This document shows positions 56,016 to 64,000 of a DNA stretch of 64,000 bases, piece by piece. Location of the stretch: NCBI GenBank assembly GCA_965207535.1, contig CBDBMR010000013.1, forward strand, positions 186,001 to 250,000. The letters run 5' to 3'. How positions within the stretch are numbered: position 1 is the first letter of the stretch; every line of letters begins with the position of its first letter. Origin of the DNA: JAJDXO01 sp965207535. GTDB lineage: Bacteria > Pseudomonadota > Alphaproteobacteria > Rhodospirillales > UBA2165. Position numbers and translations under genes: made by a program. Below the pieces are notes generated by a model. That model worked only from the letters and a program-made list of their open reading frames with translations, searched no databases and was not told the origin of the DNA.

Positions 56016-57143
56016 TCACTCCTTGGGATGGGTGCCGAATCTGGTCTTCAACCGGGCCTGCTCGGCAATGGTCTCCATCCAAAGGCGGGCATTGGGATCC
56101 TGGTCCAGGGGCCGGTCGGCATCGTTCCAGATGCCCTCCCGCCGGCGCTCCTCCCAGCGTTCGACGAGCCCCTCGTTGAACCGGCTGAACGCGTACTGAT
56201 GCCCCATCAAATCGAAATTCGCCGCACGGGTGCGCATGTCCATTTCCAGGAACAATACCGCGTCCCCGGCGCTGGTCTCGATGGGATCGACGTCGATTTC
56301 GTAGCCGTTCTCCGTCAGTTCCTCGCCCGCGACACCGGCAAAGATCCGCTGCTCCCGAATGCTCAGGTACTGCTTGTATTCGCCGATCAGCTCGTCGGTC
56401 ACCGGCCTGGCGATGGGGGCATGGTCGGGATTCATGCCACGGTTCCGGGCATAGGCGGTTTGATGAAACCCGAGCATATCCGGGCTGTAGTCCTCTCCGA
56501 GAAAGCCGCAAATCCGTTTCAGCGTATCCTCGGGCTCGCGGACCAGATCCTCGTAGCGGACATCGAGCCATTGGGAGCCGTCCAGCCGGGCGCGCCAGTG
56601 ACGCGCCGCGGCCTGAAACTTCTTCCACAATTCCGCCGCCGCATACACGTTGGTCGGCCCGAACTTGGACTGCATGTAGGTCGCCCCGCTGTCGCGGCCG
56701 TCGCGGGTGATAAAGACGATCTGGGCGTTGGGGAAATCCTCCAGGATCGACGCGACGTGGAAGATATTCTGCGGACACTTTTCCACCCATCGCGGCTTGC
56801 CTTTCTTTGACACAAACCAGTTCATCACGCCGGCGAAGGCGCCCGGAAACGTCCTCTCCGGCACATGGGTCAGGATCTCGTCCAGTATGGTGTCTTCGTC
56901 CACCTCGATCCCGAAGAAGGGAACCAGAAGGCCGAACATCATTTCATGAAGAAGGACGCGGAAGTTTTCCTCCTTCGAGATGTCCCCATAGGTGTGCAGA
57001 TAGGCCCTGAACCGCGGATAGTACCAGGTGACCTCGGGAACCGCGATGCGCGGGTGGGACCCGATCATCAGCATCAGCATGGTGGTGCCGGAGCGTTCAT
57101 ATCCGCCGATGAAGATCGGCGCCTCATCCAGGGTTATCGCCAC
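56016..57143 (-). CDS. PAPS-dependent sulfotransferase, copy 2
   Basis: 375-residue paralogue of the sulfotransferases at 46244 and 57216. The PAPS loop reads YERSGTTMLMLMIGSHPR (residues 15-32) and the 3'-phosphate motif is FITRDGRDSG. It is the most diverged of the three; its C-terminus ends with a different tail (FGTHPKE) lacking the IPRRY end. It lies 22 bp before the iron alcohol dehydrogenase, in the same run. Confidence 0.88.
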   Translation of the reverse strand: MAITLDEAPIFIGGYERSGTTMLMLMIGSHPRIAVPEVTWYYPRFRAYLHTYGDISKEENFRVLLHEMMFGLLVPFFGIEVDEDTILDEILTHVPERTFPGAFAGVMNWFVSKKGKPRWVEKCPQNIFHVASILEDFPNAQIVFITRDGRDSGATYMQSKFGPTNVYAAAELWKKFQAAARHWRARLDGSQWLDVRYEDLVREPEDTLKRICGFLGEDYSPDMLGFHQTAYARNRGMNPDHAPIARPVTDELIGEYKQYLSIREQRIFAGVAGEELTENGYEIDVDPIETSAGDAVLFLEMDMRTRAANFDLMGHQYAFSRFNEGLVERWEERRREGIWNDADRPLDQDPNARLWMETIAEQARLKTRFGTHPKE

Positions 57144-57215
57144 TCCCCGCTCCTCTCTCCCGTCCTCCCCGCGAGCGCGAACCGAAAATCGGCGGTTCCG
57201 CCGGCGGACGGCCCG

Positions 57216-58367
57216 CTAACAATACCGCCTCGGAATTCCAAACTCGGTCTTCCACTTCCTCGGCGCTCCCCGCCCCATGATGGTGTCCTCATTGGGATCG
57301 CCGATCGGGAACTCGTCGGGGACATCGGCATCGGTCCAGATGCCCTGCCGCTTCCGTGCTTCCCGCTGATCCACCAGCCACTCGATGTAGCTGTCCCGCA
57401 TATGGCCGCGGGCATGCAACAGGGCCGCCCGCATTCTGCCGTTCTGCTCACGAAAGTTTTCGAGAGCCTCCTCGGACAGTTCCTCCGGCTCGTAGTCCAG
57501 TTCGTAGCCGTTTTCCGTCTGAATATCCCCGGCGATGGCGGCGAATATCCGCTGATTCTTGACGCTGAGAAGCTCCTTGTAGACGCCGATGAAGCGGTCG
57601 CTCACCGGTTCGGCCAACGGCGCCGGCGAGACGCCCCCCGGGTTCTTCACCACCCGGGCTCTGGTCTGGGCGACCTCGGATTGATGGAAATCGAGCATGG
57701 ACGGCGAGTATTCCTCGCCGATGAACTCACAGATCCGGCGCAGTGTTGCCTCCGGCTCACGAGCCAGGGTTTCGTACTTGATATCCATCCACTCCGAGGG
57801 GTCCAGCGTCTCCCGCCAGGGCTTCACCGCTTCGAGAAACAGCTTCCAGCGTTCGGCGGCGGACACCATGTTGTACAGGCCGTGCCGGGAATGCAGGGTT
57901 TCGGCGCAATTGTCCCGACCATCCCGGGTGATGTAGATGAACTGGGCGTTGGGGAAGTCCTCCTTTATCTGTTTGATAAAGAAGCTGTTGTTGGGGGACT
58001 TCTCGGCCCAACGCGGTTTGTTTCCATCCTCCCGGGCGTGCCGCTCGAGGACGGCATTGAAGATGCCGGCGAAACTTCTCTCCTTCGCATCGGCAATGAT
58101 CTCGTCGACGATGGTCGCCGGATTTACGTCCATGCCGAAGTAGGGCGGGATAAGGCCGCCAACCATCTCGTCGGCGAGGGTTCTGAAATTCTCCTCGTCG
58201 TTCAGATCCCCATAGCTGTAGAGATACGGGCGAAACCGCTGGTAATACCAGGCAACCTCCGGCACGGATATCCGTGGATGCGCGCCGATCATCAGCATGA
58301 GCATGGTGGTGCCGGAACGGTGGCACCCGAGGACAAAGACCGGTTTCTCGTCCAGGGTTATGCTCAT
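57216..58367 (-). CDS. PAPS-dependent sulfotransferase, copy 3
   Basis: 383-residue sulfotransferase, first gene of the long minus-strand run. PAPS loop CHRSGTTML, 3'-phosphate motif ITRDGRDN, and the same WKTEFGIPRRY end as copy 1. The two share long identical stretches (PRISVPEVAWYYQRFRPYL), pointing to a gene duplication that was then separated by the importer and sulfatase genes. The acceptor is unknown. Confidence 0.9.
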   Translation of the reverse strand: MSITLDEKPVFVLGCHRSGTTMLMLMIGAHPRISVPEVAWYYQRFRPYLYSYGDLNDEENFRTLADEMVGGLIPPYFGMDVNPATIVDEIIADAKERSFAGIFNAVLERHAREDGNKPRWAEKSPNNSFFIKQIKEDFPNAQFIYITRDGRDNCAETLHSRHGLYNMVSAAERWKLFLEAVKPWRETLDPSEWMDIKYETLAREPEATLRRICEFIGEEYSPSMLDFHQSEVAQTRARVVKNPGGVSPAPLAEPVSDRFIGVYKELLSVKNQRIFAAIAGDIQTENGYELDYEPEELSEEALENFREQNGRMRAALLHARGHMRDSYIEWLVDQREARKRQGIWTDADVPDEFPIGDPNEDTIMGRGAPRKWKTEFGIPRRYC

Positions 58368-58791
58368 GTTCCCGGACCTCCCTTGCTGGTTTCATTGAGA
58401 ATTCGGCAATCGGACCTTGCCGCTTCTCATCCAGAGATTGATCCGTCCAGAATACGGCCAGCGCCTGGGTCAAAATGTTCCTCGTTTAACAATGTCCATC
58501 GACGGTATGACCCGCCTGCCGGCCCCGTAGGGTTTCAGGTCCCCCAACAGCTATGGCATCGCGTTCCGTCGGCCAGCGGGCTTAACCCGCATTTCTCACC
58601 GGGGTTACTGCCGAGGGGCTGTTCACTCATTTCCGTATCTCCCAGGAGGCTCAGGCATCAGTTCCAATATCATGGCGGCGATGCGCGGACCAGTTTGTCG
58701 GATCGATTACATTCTTTTCGTGCGGGCGCCTCCACTATCCCGGAATACCCGGACCAAACCGGTAGCGTCAATCCAGCGAGGAGCCGCCAAA
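58368..58791. other. Divergent promoter region between sulfotransferase and sulfatase genes
   Basis: 424 bp without a supported gene. The in-frame extension of the sulfatase to 58672 lacks family similarity. I see no strong -35/-10 pair and no complete Fnr box (only a TTGAT half-site near 58434). Both long transcripts of this block must start here. Confidence 0.5.
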
Positions 58792-60300
58792 GTGCCCGCC
58801 AAACCGAACATCGTTCTCCTCATGCCCGATCAACAGCGGGCGGACATGCTTGGCTCCACAGGCGATCCCATAGCCAAAACGCCGAGCACCGACCGGCTGG
58901 CCGGCGAGGGCGTCCAGTTCAACAACGTCTACGTCCAGGGACCGCTCTGCATGCCCGCACGGGCATCCCTTCTCACCGAGCGCTACGTGCGGGATCACGG
59001 TGTCTTCGAGAACATGTCCGAGGTCCACGATGCCGTTCCGACCTACGCGCAGGCGCTACAGCAGGCCGGTTACCACACGGCCGTCATCGGGAAGACCCAT
59101 TTCTGGCGCCATATTCCGCCGCGGGTGAAGCACGCCGATGAGCGAATTGGCCAACTCAACGGCTACGGCTTTACCGAGGTGCTGGAGACGGTCGGCAAGG
59201 AAGCGACCTACTTCCTGAACACCAGGTACACCGATTTCCTCGAAAGCCGGGACCTGCTGGACACCTACCGCGACTACCTGGGCTCGAGACAGAAGCACAA
59301 GCGCAAGGCCGCCCCCGATGCGCCGCCCTACCGGGCCTGGCAGGCCGATCCCATCCCGCTGCCGCTGGACGCCTACCAGGATGCCTGGCTCGGCGACTTC
59401 ACGGCCGAGTGGCTGGAGAACTATGACGGCGACAAGCCGTTCTTCGTTCAGATCGGATTTCCCGGCCCTCACGACCCCTGGGATGCGCCGCAGGAGGCGG
59501 TGGATTGGTACGACGGCGTCGACATTCCGATGCCGGGGTCCCTCAAGCGCCCGGCGGTTCCGGAATCGGGCCCGCTCTCCATCTTCCTAAGGGCATTCTT
59601 GCGGTACTGCGACTCGGAAACCATGACCGACGAAGCGATCGTCAAACTGCGCCGCGCCTACTACGCGAACATGAGCATCATCGACCGGTCCATCGGAAAG
59701 ATCGTCGACGCTCTCGAACGGACCGGCAGGCTGGAAAACACCTGGGTAATCTATACCTCCGATCACGGGGAGATGATGGGCGAGCACCGGATGATCAAGA
59801 AGATGGTGTTCTTCGATCAAGCGGTGAAGGTCCCGCTCATTGTTCGTCCGCCCGCCGGCACGAAGGCCGGCCAGGTCGACGATCTGATTCAGCACATGGA
59901 TATCTCGGCCACCATCCGGGATATCGCCGATGCCGAACTGCCCACCGCGGAGGGTCGTTCACTGCTGCCCGCCGTTACGGGCGAAGGCACAGCCCCGGAC
60001 CACAAGGTGGTGATCAGCGAATCCTACGGCATGGGGATGTTCAAGACGGACCGTTACAAGCTCGTCGTCTACGAAGACGAACGCACGCCGGCACAGCTGT
60101 TCGATAGCGAGACCGACCCCCTCGAAGACGACAACCTCGTGGACGATCCGAAGCATGCGGACGTGGTCGAAGGGATGATGGACGAACACGTCCTGCCGTT
60201 CCTGAAATACCGGCCGCTCCGGCCCCACCGAAGCCTGATCGAGCGCCAGACCGTCGGCGGCACCGTCTTCTACCTGCCCGATCCGGCCGACTTCGGCTGA
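58792..60300 (+). CDS. Sulfatase (arylsulfatase-type)
   Basis: 502-residue sulfatase with a canonical formylglycine motif at C53 (C-M-P-A-R) and metal residue D13 (MPDQQ). The second metal site is YTSDHGEMMGEHRM. I chose the GTG at 58792 behind GAGGAG, because MPAKPNIVLL is the usual start of the fold; an ATG at 58672 would add 40 unrelated residues. No signal peptide is seen. It is divergent from the sulfotransferase run. Its substrate is probably different from that of the BetC-like enzyme. Confidence 0.9.
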   Translation: MPAKPNIVLLMPDQQRADMLGSTGDPIAKTPSTDRLAGEGVQFNNVYVQGPLCMPARASLLTERYVRDHGVFENMSEVHDAVPTYAQALQQAGYHTAVIGKTHFWRHIPPRVKHADERIGQLNGYGFTEVLETVGKEATYFLNTRYTDFLESRDLLDTYRDYLGSRQKHKRKAAPDAPPYRAWQADPIPLPLDAYQDAWLGDFTAEWLENYDGDKPFFVQIGFPGPHDPWDAPQEAVDWYDGVDIPMPGSLKRPAVPESGPLSIFLRAFLRYCDSETMTDEAIVKLRRAYYANMSIIDRSIGKIVDALERTGRLENTWVIYTSDHGEMMGEHRMIKKMVFFDQAVKVPLIVRPPAGTKAGQVDDLIQHMDISATIRDIADAELPTAEGRSLLPAVTGEGTAPDHKVVISESYGMGMFKTDRYKLVVYEDERTPAQLFDSETDPLEDDNLVDDPKHADVVEGMMDEHVLPFLKYRPLRPHRSLIERQTVGGTVFYLPDPADFG

Positions 60301-60318
60301 CGCGCGGCCTCCGCCTGC

Positions 60319-61326
60319 CTAGTAATCGCCACCCGCCAGGGTCTTGGCGAGATCGAACATGTAGGAAGCCCGCTCCAGCGAGGTGTCGAGCGAGACGTCA
60401 AGGGCCTGATCGGCGACGGTCTCGGCCCCGGGCCGCAGCCAGACCCCCTCGGGTGTCTGGGTATCGCACACCCACGTCCAGATTTTTTCGCTGAGTTGGC
60501 CGAACTTCCTGTCGCCGGTCGCGGCGAACATGGCGCCTGCGCCCCAGGCGACCTTCCCGTTGGTGATGATCGCGTAGACCTCGTCGTCGCAGCGGGAAAC
60601 GATGTCGTAGATTCGGTCGCCGGCCTTCTTCCATTTCTCGTCGCCGGTCCAGCGGTAGAGGCCGGCAAACGCGACCATCGCCATTCCCAGATACCAGTAA
60701 ACCTGGCCCGTCTGGCCGATCATCACCGAATAGAGGTTGGCTGGCCGGCCGGTCAGGTCGGTGATGATTTCGCCGGAGTTGTCGCGCCGGAGATAAAGCG
60801 CTTCGCCGCCGCCGTCCTGATCGTCGAGCATTTGGGCAAGGAAGTCGCCGCAGCGGACGGCGGCCTCGCGCCGGCCCATCGCCAGCATCGCGATCACCGT
60901 GGAGCAGGTGTTTCCCCAGTCCGTTTCGCGGTCCTGGCCTTCAACCGACGAAGCCGTGAGAACGCCGCCGGTCTTCTCGTCCATTTCGGATTCCAGGAAA
61001 TCGCCGGTTGGAACCGAAAGGTCGTAGAAGCCGAGCGTGTGGAGACCGCGCCCGATCCAGGCGTTGCGGTAGTTCTTCGATCCGCCGGAGGTCGGATCGT
61101 CCTTTACCGCATGAAAATCGCCGTCCTGGAAGAAGGTGCTTTTGAGATGGTTCGCCACGGCGGCGGCTTCCCCGACCCGGCCCGCAAGCGCAAAGGCCAT
61201 GGGCGCCTTGTAATAGGCGAGAATGCGTTCCTCGACGCCGCCGAAGCTGCCGTCCTGGTTGAGGTGGCCGGACGCCCATTCGACGGTTTTGTTGCCGGCT
61301 TCGATCAGTTGTTGCGCTGTAAACAT
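60319..61326 (-). CDS. Unrecognised helical-repeat protein (alpha/alpha-barrel look)
   Basis: 335-residue soluble protein. Repeated helical hairpins with Gly/Asp-rich turns recur, such as QDGSFGGVEERILAYYKAPMAFALAGR, QDGDFHAVKDDP, GRGLHTLGFYDLS, GQVYWYLGMAMVAFAGLYRWTGDEKW and TPEGVWLRPG. Such turns are typical of six-hairpin or terpene-cyclase-like alpha/alpha toroids, which include glycosidases and prenyl-chain cyclases. No catalytic motif can be assigned. Start at 61326 (MFTAQQLIEAG); an upstream extension is basic and unconvincing. It is convergent with the sulfatase (18-bp gap) and divergent from the crp-like gene. Confidence 0.7.
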   Translation of the reverse strand: MFTAQQLIEAGNKTVEWASGHLNQDGSFGGVEERILAYYKAPMAFALAGRVGEAAAVANHLKSTFFQDGDFHAVKDDPTSGGSKNYRNAWIGRGLHTLGFYDLSVPTGDFLESEMDEKTGGVLTASSVEGQDRETDWGNTCSTVIAMLAMGRREAAVRCGDFLAQMLDDQDGGGEALYLRRDNSGEIITDLTGRPANLYSVMIGQTGQVYWYLGMAMVAFAGLYRWTGDEKWKKAGDRIYDIVSRCDDEVYAIITNGKVAWGAGAMFAATGDRKFGQLSEKIWTWVCDTQTPEGVWLRPGAETVADQALDVSLDTSLERASYMFDLAKTLAGGDY

Positions 61327-61441
61327 GCGTCTCGCCTCCAAAATTCTCCTGTATCTCCCCTCGCGGGCGCCCGGGCCGGTTGCGGAGCCGCGATCTTCGA
61401 CGCCGGAGCCCAGGCGCCGGCTCCTCCGGCCCTTACAAATC

Positions 61442-61465
61442 CCCGAAATTTTAGGCAAAATCGGG
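61442..61465. promoter_or_regulatory. Dyad upstream of the crp/fnr-like gene
   Basis: CCCG (61442-61445) and ATTTT (61448-61452) pair with AAAAT (61457-61461) and CGGG (61462-61465), leaving a 2-base bulge and a 4-base loop. It lies 38 bp before the regulator start and in the promoter shared with the helical-repeat gene, so it may be an operator. Confidence 0.35.
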
Positions 61466-61502
61466 AAAACGAAATGTTGGGCAGCCGACAAACAGGGAAG
61501 CG

Positions 61503-62228
61503 ATGGATCAAGCGGTGCCAAATAGCCGGGAAAACCGGAGAAGCTTCCTCGCCGGCAATTACTGGTTTGCCGGTCTGCCGGCCGAGGTCATCGACCATCT
61601 GGCCCATGTCTCGACGGTCAAGATCCTCCCGGACGGAACGCTTTTCGTGACGCGGGATGATATTCCCGCGCACCTGGCGACCATCGTCCGCGGCGGTCTC
61701 CGCAGCATGAGTTCATCGGTCGAGGGCGTCGAGCATGTCTTCTCCATCCTCACGGAGGGAAACATCTGGGGCATCACGTCGGTCATGGATGGCGAGAAAA
61801 ATCCCAACGAGGTCTATGCCTATGGAGAGACCGAGCTGCTGTTGATCCACCGCAACGATTTCAAGGCTGCCCTCGATCGCTTCCCCAACCTTTACGACAT
61901 GGCCGCCCGCCTTATGAGCTATCGGCTGCGCAAGGCCTACACCCTCATAGAAAACCTCGCCCTGAACCCGGTCGAGACACGGCTCATCCGGACCATCGTC
62001 TCGATGGCCCTTGCCCAGCGCGAACATATCGGCGTCGAGGCCGTCGACCTGAAGATCACCCAGGAAGAGTTGGGAAGGATCATCAAGTCGACCCGACCGA
62101 CCGTGAACAAACACCTGAAACACCTGGAAGCGCTGGACCTGATCCAAGTCGAGTACGGCCGCATCCATGTCCCCGACATCGACAAACTGGAGGCCCACGC
62201 CGGCGGCGAGATCGTCTATTTCCGCTAG
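61503..62228 (+). CDS. Crp/Fnr family transcriptional regulator
   Basis: 241-residue regulator. The cyclic-nucleotide-type beta-roll (about 20-130) contains GNIWGITSVMDGEKN. A long helix (LMSYRLRKAYTLIENLAL) leads to the C-terminal winged helix-turn-helix with TQEELGRIIKSTRPTVNKHLKHLEAL near residues 190-215. No N-terminal Cys cluster is present, so it is not a classical oxygen-sensing Fnr. It is divergent from the helical-repeat gene and could regulate the sulfation block; this is inferred from position. Confidence 0.88.
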   Translation: MDQAVPNSRENRRSFLAGNYWFAGLPAEVIDHLAHVSTVKILPDGTLFVTRDDIPAHLATIVRGGLRSMSSSVEGVEHVFSILTEGNIWGITSVMDGEKNPNEVYAYGETELLLIHRNDFKAALDRFPNLYDMAARLMSYRLRKAYTLIENLALNPVETRLIRTIVSMALAQREHIGVEAVDLKITQEELGRIIKSTRPTVNKHLKHLEALDLIQVEYGRIHVPDIDKLEAHAGGEIVYFR

Positions 62229-62278
62229 ACACAGATCCGGCGGGACCGCTGAACCGGACCGGACACCCTTAGGCTCCC

Positions 62279-63211
62279 TTAGGAACTGGCCTTCTTGCTC
62301 TCTTCCTCCCCGAAGTCGGTTCCGACGAACCTGGCGAGTACGCTGCCCACACGGGTGTTGTGCTCGTCGCCATAGCCGAACTGCGAAGCCATCCGGAACA
62401 GATCGCGCGTCGCTTCCGCAATCGGGGTCAGTGCGCCAAGCTCCAGGGAGAGCTTGGTGAACAGATCGATGTCCTTCAGCGACACGTCGATCGAGAACGT
62501 ATTCTTGTGGTCGTCTTCGATCAGGCGCCGGGCCGTATCGGGAAGCTTCTTGCTGGCGGCGAAGCTCACGCCCATGACCCGGTTGAGGGTGTTCAGATCG
62601 ATGCCCATCTTTCGGGCGACGGTAAACGTCTCGCAAAGGATCGCGCCGTTCGCGATGGTGACCGCGTTGTTGATCAGCTTGATCGCGTGGCCGTTGCCCA
62701 GATCTCCGGAAGGGATCAATTCCTCGGAAACGGCTTCGAGCAAGGGCTTCGCGCGTTCAATGGCGTCGTCGGGACCGGAGACTAGAAGCTGCAACGTCCC
62801 GTCGAACGCCGCCTGCGGATTTCGGAGCATGGGCGTATCGATGAGCTGGGCGCCCTTCTCCTCCAGCATCGCACCGTACCGGCGGGTCAATTCCGGATTG
62901 CTGGTCGAGAAGTCGACGATCACCATGCTGGGCCGGACGTTGGCGATGATCCCGTCCGGAGAGTCGTAAACCGCTTCGATGGAACTCATGCTGGGAAGGC
63001 AGGTCATCACGATGTCGGTCTGGCTCATCAGGCTCTTCAGATCGATGGCGCCGACCGCTCCGCGCTCTTCCAGCCGGGACACGGCAGACGGCTTCAGGTC
63101 CTGCACGACCAGCGAAAACCCGTTCTCCAAAATATTCTTGCCGAGCCCCTGGCCCATATTGCCGAGGCCGACCAGGCCGGCGTCGAACGTCGCTTTTTTC
63201 TCATCTGCCAT
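62279..63211 (-). CDS. NAD(P)-dependent beta-hydroxyacid dehydrogenase (3-hydroxyisobutyrate dehydrogenase family)
   Basis: 310-residue two-domain dehydrogenase. The Rossmann motif is GLGNMG (15-20) and the catalytic Lys is K178 (HAIKLINNAV). The substrate segment reads IDTPMLRNPQAAFDGTL in place of the usual D-A-P-V-S-G-G form, so the substrate is probably not plain 3-hydroxyisobutyrate. It converges with the crp-like gene. Confidence 0.87.
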   Translation of the reverse strand: MADEKKATFDAGLVGLGNMGQGLGKNILENGFSLVVQDLKPSAVSRLEERGAVGAIDLKSLMSQTDIVMTCLPSMSSIEAVYDSPDGIIANVRPSMVIVDFSTSNPELTRRYGAMLEEKGAQLIDTPMLRNPQAAFDGTLQLLVSGPDDAIERAKPLLEAVSEELIPSGDLGNGHAIKLINNAVTIANGAILCETFTVARKMGIDLNTLNRVMGVSFAASKKLPDTARRLIEDDHKNTFSIDVSLKDIDLFTKLSLELGALTPIAEATRDLFRMASQFGYGDEHNTRVGSVLARFVGTDFGEEESKKASS

Positions 63212-63536
63212 TGATCATTCCTCTGGCGGGTAGTCCGGACAATGCCTCACCAAGCTCCAGGCGATGCAGCAAGTGAGAAACTATCCGCGCCCGGCCGAAT
63301 TGAATGTCGGGGATTTTACATTGTCGGGAGGTTTGCAATTGGCGGCACGTCTGCCAAACGACGATCCGGCATCGTCTCCTGAACCGGATGCTTGGTTCCA
63401 ACTTGGGTCAGAGACGGATCGCCCCAGACATTTGCCCTTTTGTCCGTATTCGATACCGAAGCGGGCTTTCGCGATTTGGTGTTCGACGTCCCTTGTTGGT
63501 TTGTGCGCCAATCGTAAGAGCACCAAGCGCGGCGTC
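63212..63536. other. Intergenic region before the recombinase remnant
   Basis: 325 bp in which no gene with a ribosome site or family resemblance was found. It may contain more decayed recombinase DNA, but no frame supports this. Confidence 0.5.
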
Positions 63537-63805
63537 CTCGAGAGTCCAACGTCCAGGAGCTCCATGATTCGTCGAGTGACCCCGCGATCAAGGACGAGGC
63601 CCTTGCCGTTCTACGGAACCTGGTGGAAAGAGTCGTCGTCTCGCCGCTGCCCGACGGCTTCCGGGTCGGACTGGTCGGCGAGATCGCAAACATGCTGAGC
63701 CTCCCGGACCAAGGCCCGGAACGTGATGGTTACAGGAGTTCGGCAAAGGTGGTTGCGGGGGCACGCAACCACCGAGACCGACATTTGATTGAGATTTCGC
63801 TCTGA
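63537..63805 (+). pseudogene. C-terminal remnant of a large serine recombinase
   Basis: The frame ending at the TGA 63803-63805 reads ELHDSSSDPAIKDEAL (about 63557-63604), then LRNLVERVVVSPLPDGF, VGLVGEIANMLSL and finally KVVAGARNH. This order, an alpha-helical D-P-x-I-x-x-E-A segment followed by L-x-x-L-V-x-R-V-V-V and L-V-G-E-I, is that of the C-terminal end of proteobacterial resolvase/recombinase proteins. The catalytic N-terminal domain is absent upstream, so it is a decayed trace of a past integration event. The upstream boundary is approximate. Confidence 0.5.
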
Positions 63806-64000
63806 ACCGTCTCAACCTATTGATCCAACACAAGGAATCGTATCACCACCCTGCCGAAAATGTTGCCGGCAACTGACTGATGCGGGAATTTGGCCCGGAT
63901 TGAGCCCGCAACGCACCGTCCAACTAGGCACTTCCCGAACTGCCGATCCGCGTCGACGGCGGCATCGGCACCGATCCCGGTGTCCTACAACGCGGTGTGG
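63806..64000. other. Right window edge, no gene seen
   Basis: 195 bp with no supported frame, repeat or terminator. Confidence 0.5.

Noticed and set aside
58672..58791. N-terminal extension of the sulfatase from an upstream ATG
   Set aside because: The 40 added residues show no signal peptide or family match; the GTG at 58792 follows GAGGAG and starts at the usual fold boundary.

Overview
The window looks like a GC-rich alphaproteobacterial chromosome, possibly Rhodospirillales-like. This assignment is tentative and rests on general gene content: TRAP transporters, BKACE and luciferase-like monooxygenases, an IS5/IS427-type insertion sequence and a two-partner adhesin locus. No rRNA, tRNA or CRISPR array was found. 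Nearly all the DNA is coding, in a few long same-strand gene runs separated by short divergent promoters.

Region 1 (1-9947) is a two-partner secretion locus on the minus strand. tpsB, the outer-membrane transporter, is followed by a giant repetitive tpsA exoprotein that runs off the left edge. tpsB is broken by an exact 23-bp tandem duplication. A LysR gene is divergent, with a TACGTG-N11-CACGTA dyad between the two.

Region 2 (10371-23623) holds a luciferase-like monooxygenase, a TRAP transporter split into divergent dctQM and dctP, a dienelactone hydrolase, and a plus-strand run: SDR, GST, DUF1330, MarR, Rieske dioxygenase alpha and beta, FAD oxidoreductase, VOC protein, metallo-beta-lactamase-fold hydrolase and luciferase-like monooxygenase. 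The two divergent promoters of this block share the 11-mer TTATCATATGA, a candidate MarR operator.

Region 3 (23995-46083) is a second catabolic block around an IclR regulator. To the left, a minus-strand run encodes an extradiol dioxygenase, an alpha/beta hydrolase, an FAH-family protein, a quinone-oxidoreductase-like MDR protein, a MetE-like protein, a DUF1993 protein and an amidohydrolase. To the right, BKACE and iclR are followed by a plus-strand run: an atypical sulfatase, a second TRAP transporter, two FAD hydroxylases, two GSTs, an enoyl-CoA hydratase and an epoxide-hydrolase-like protein. Near-identical 19-bp palindromes lie in the hydrolase/BKACE divergent promoter and just before the sulfatase. 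The simplest reading is uptake, desulfation, hydroxylation and meta-cleavage of an aromatic sulfate ester or similar compound. An 843-bp insertion sequence sits in the last codons of the second GST.

Region 4 (46244-61326) is a sulfation/desulfation block. Three related PAPS-type sulfotransferases, a choline-sulfatase-like enzyme, an iron alcohol dehydrogenase and a complete Opp/Dpp-type ABC importer lie in one minus-strand run. One sulfotransferase overlaps the importer ATPase gene by 4 bp (ATGA). A further sulfatase is divergent, followed by an unrecognised repeat-rich helical protein. The right edge carries a Crp/Fnr regulator, a 3-hydroxyisobutyrate-dehydrogenase-family enzyme and the degraded tail of a site-specific recombinase.
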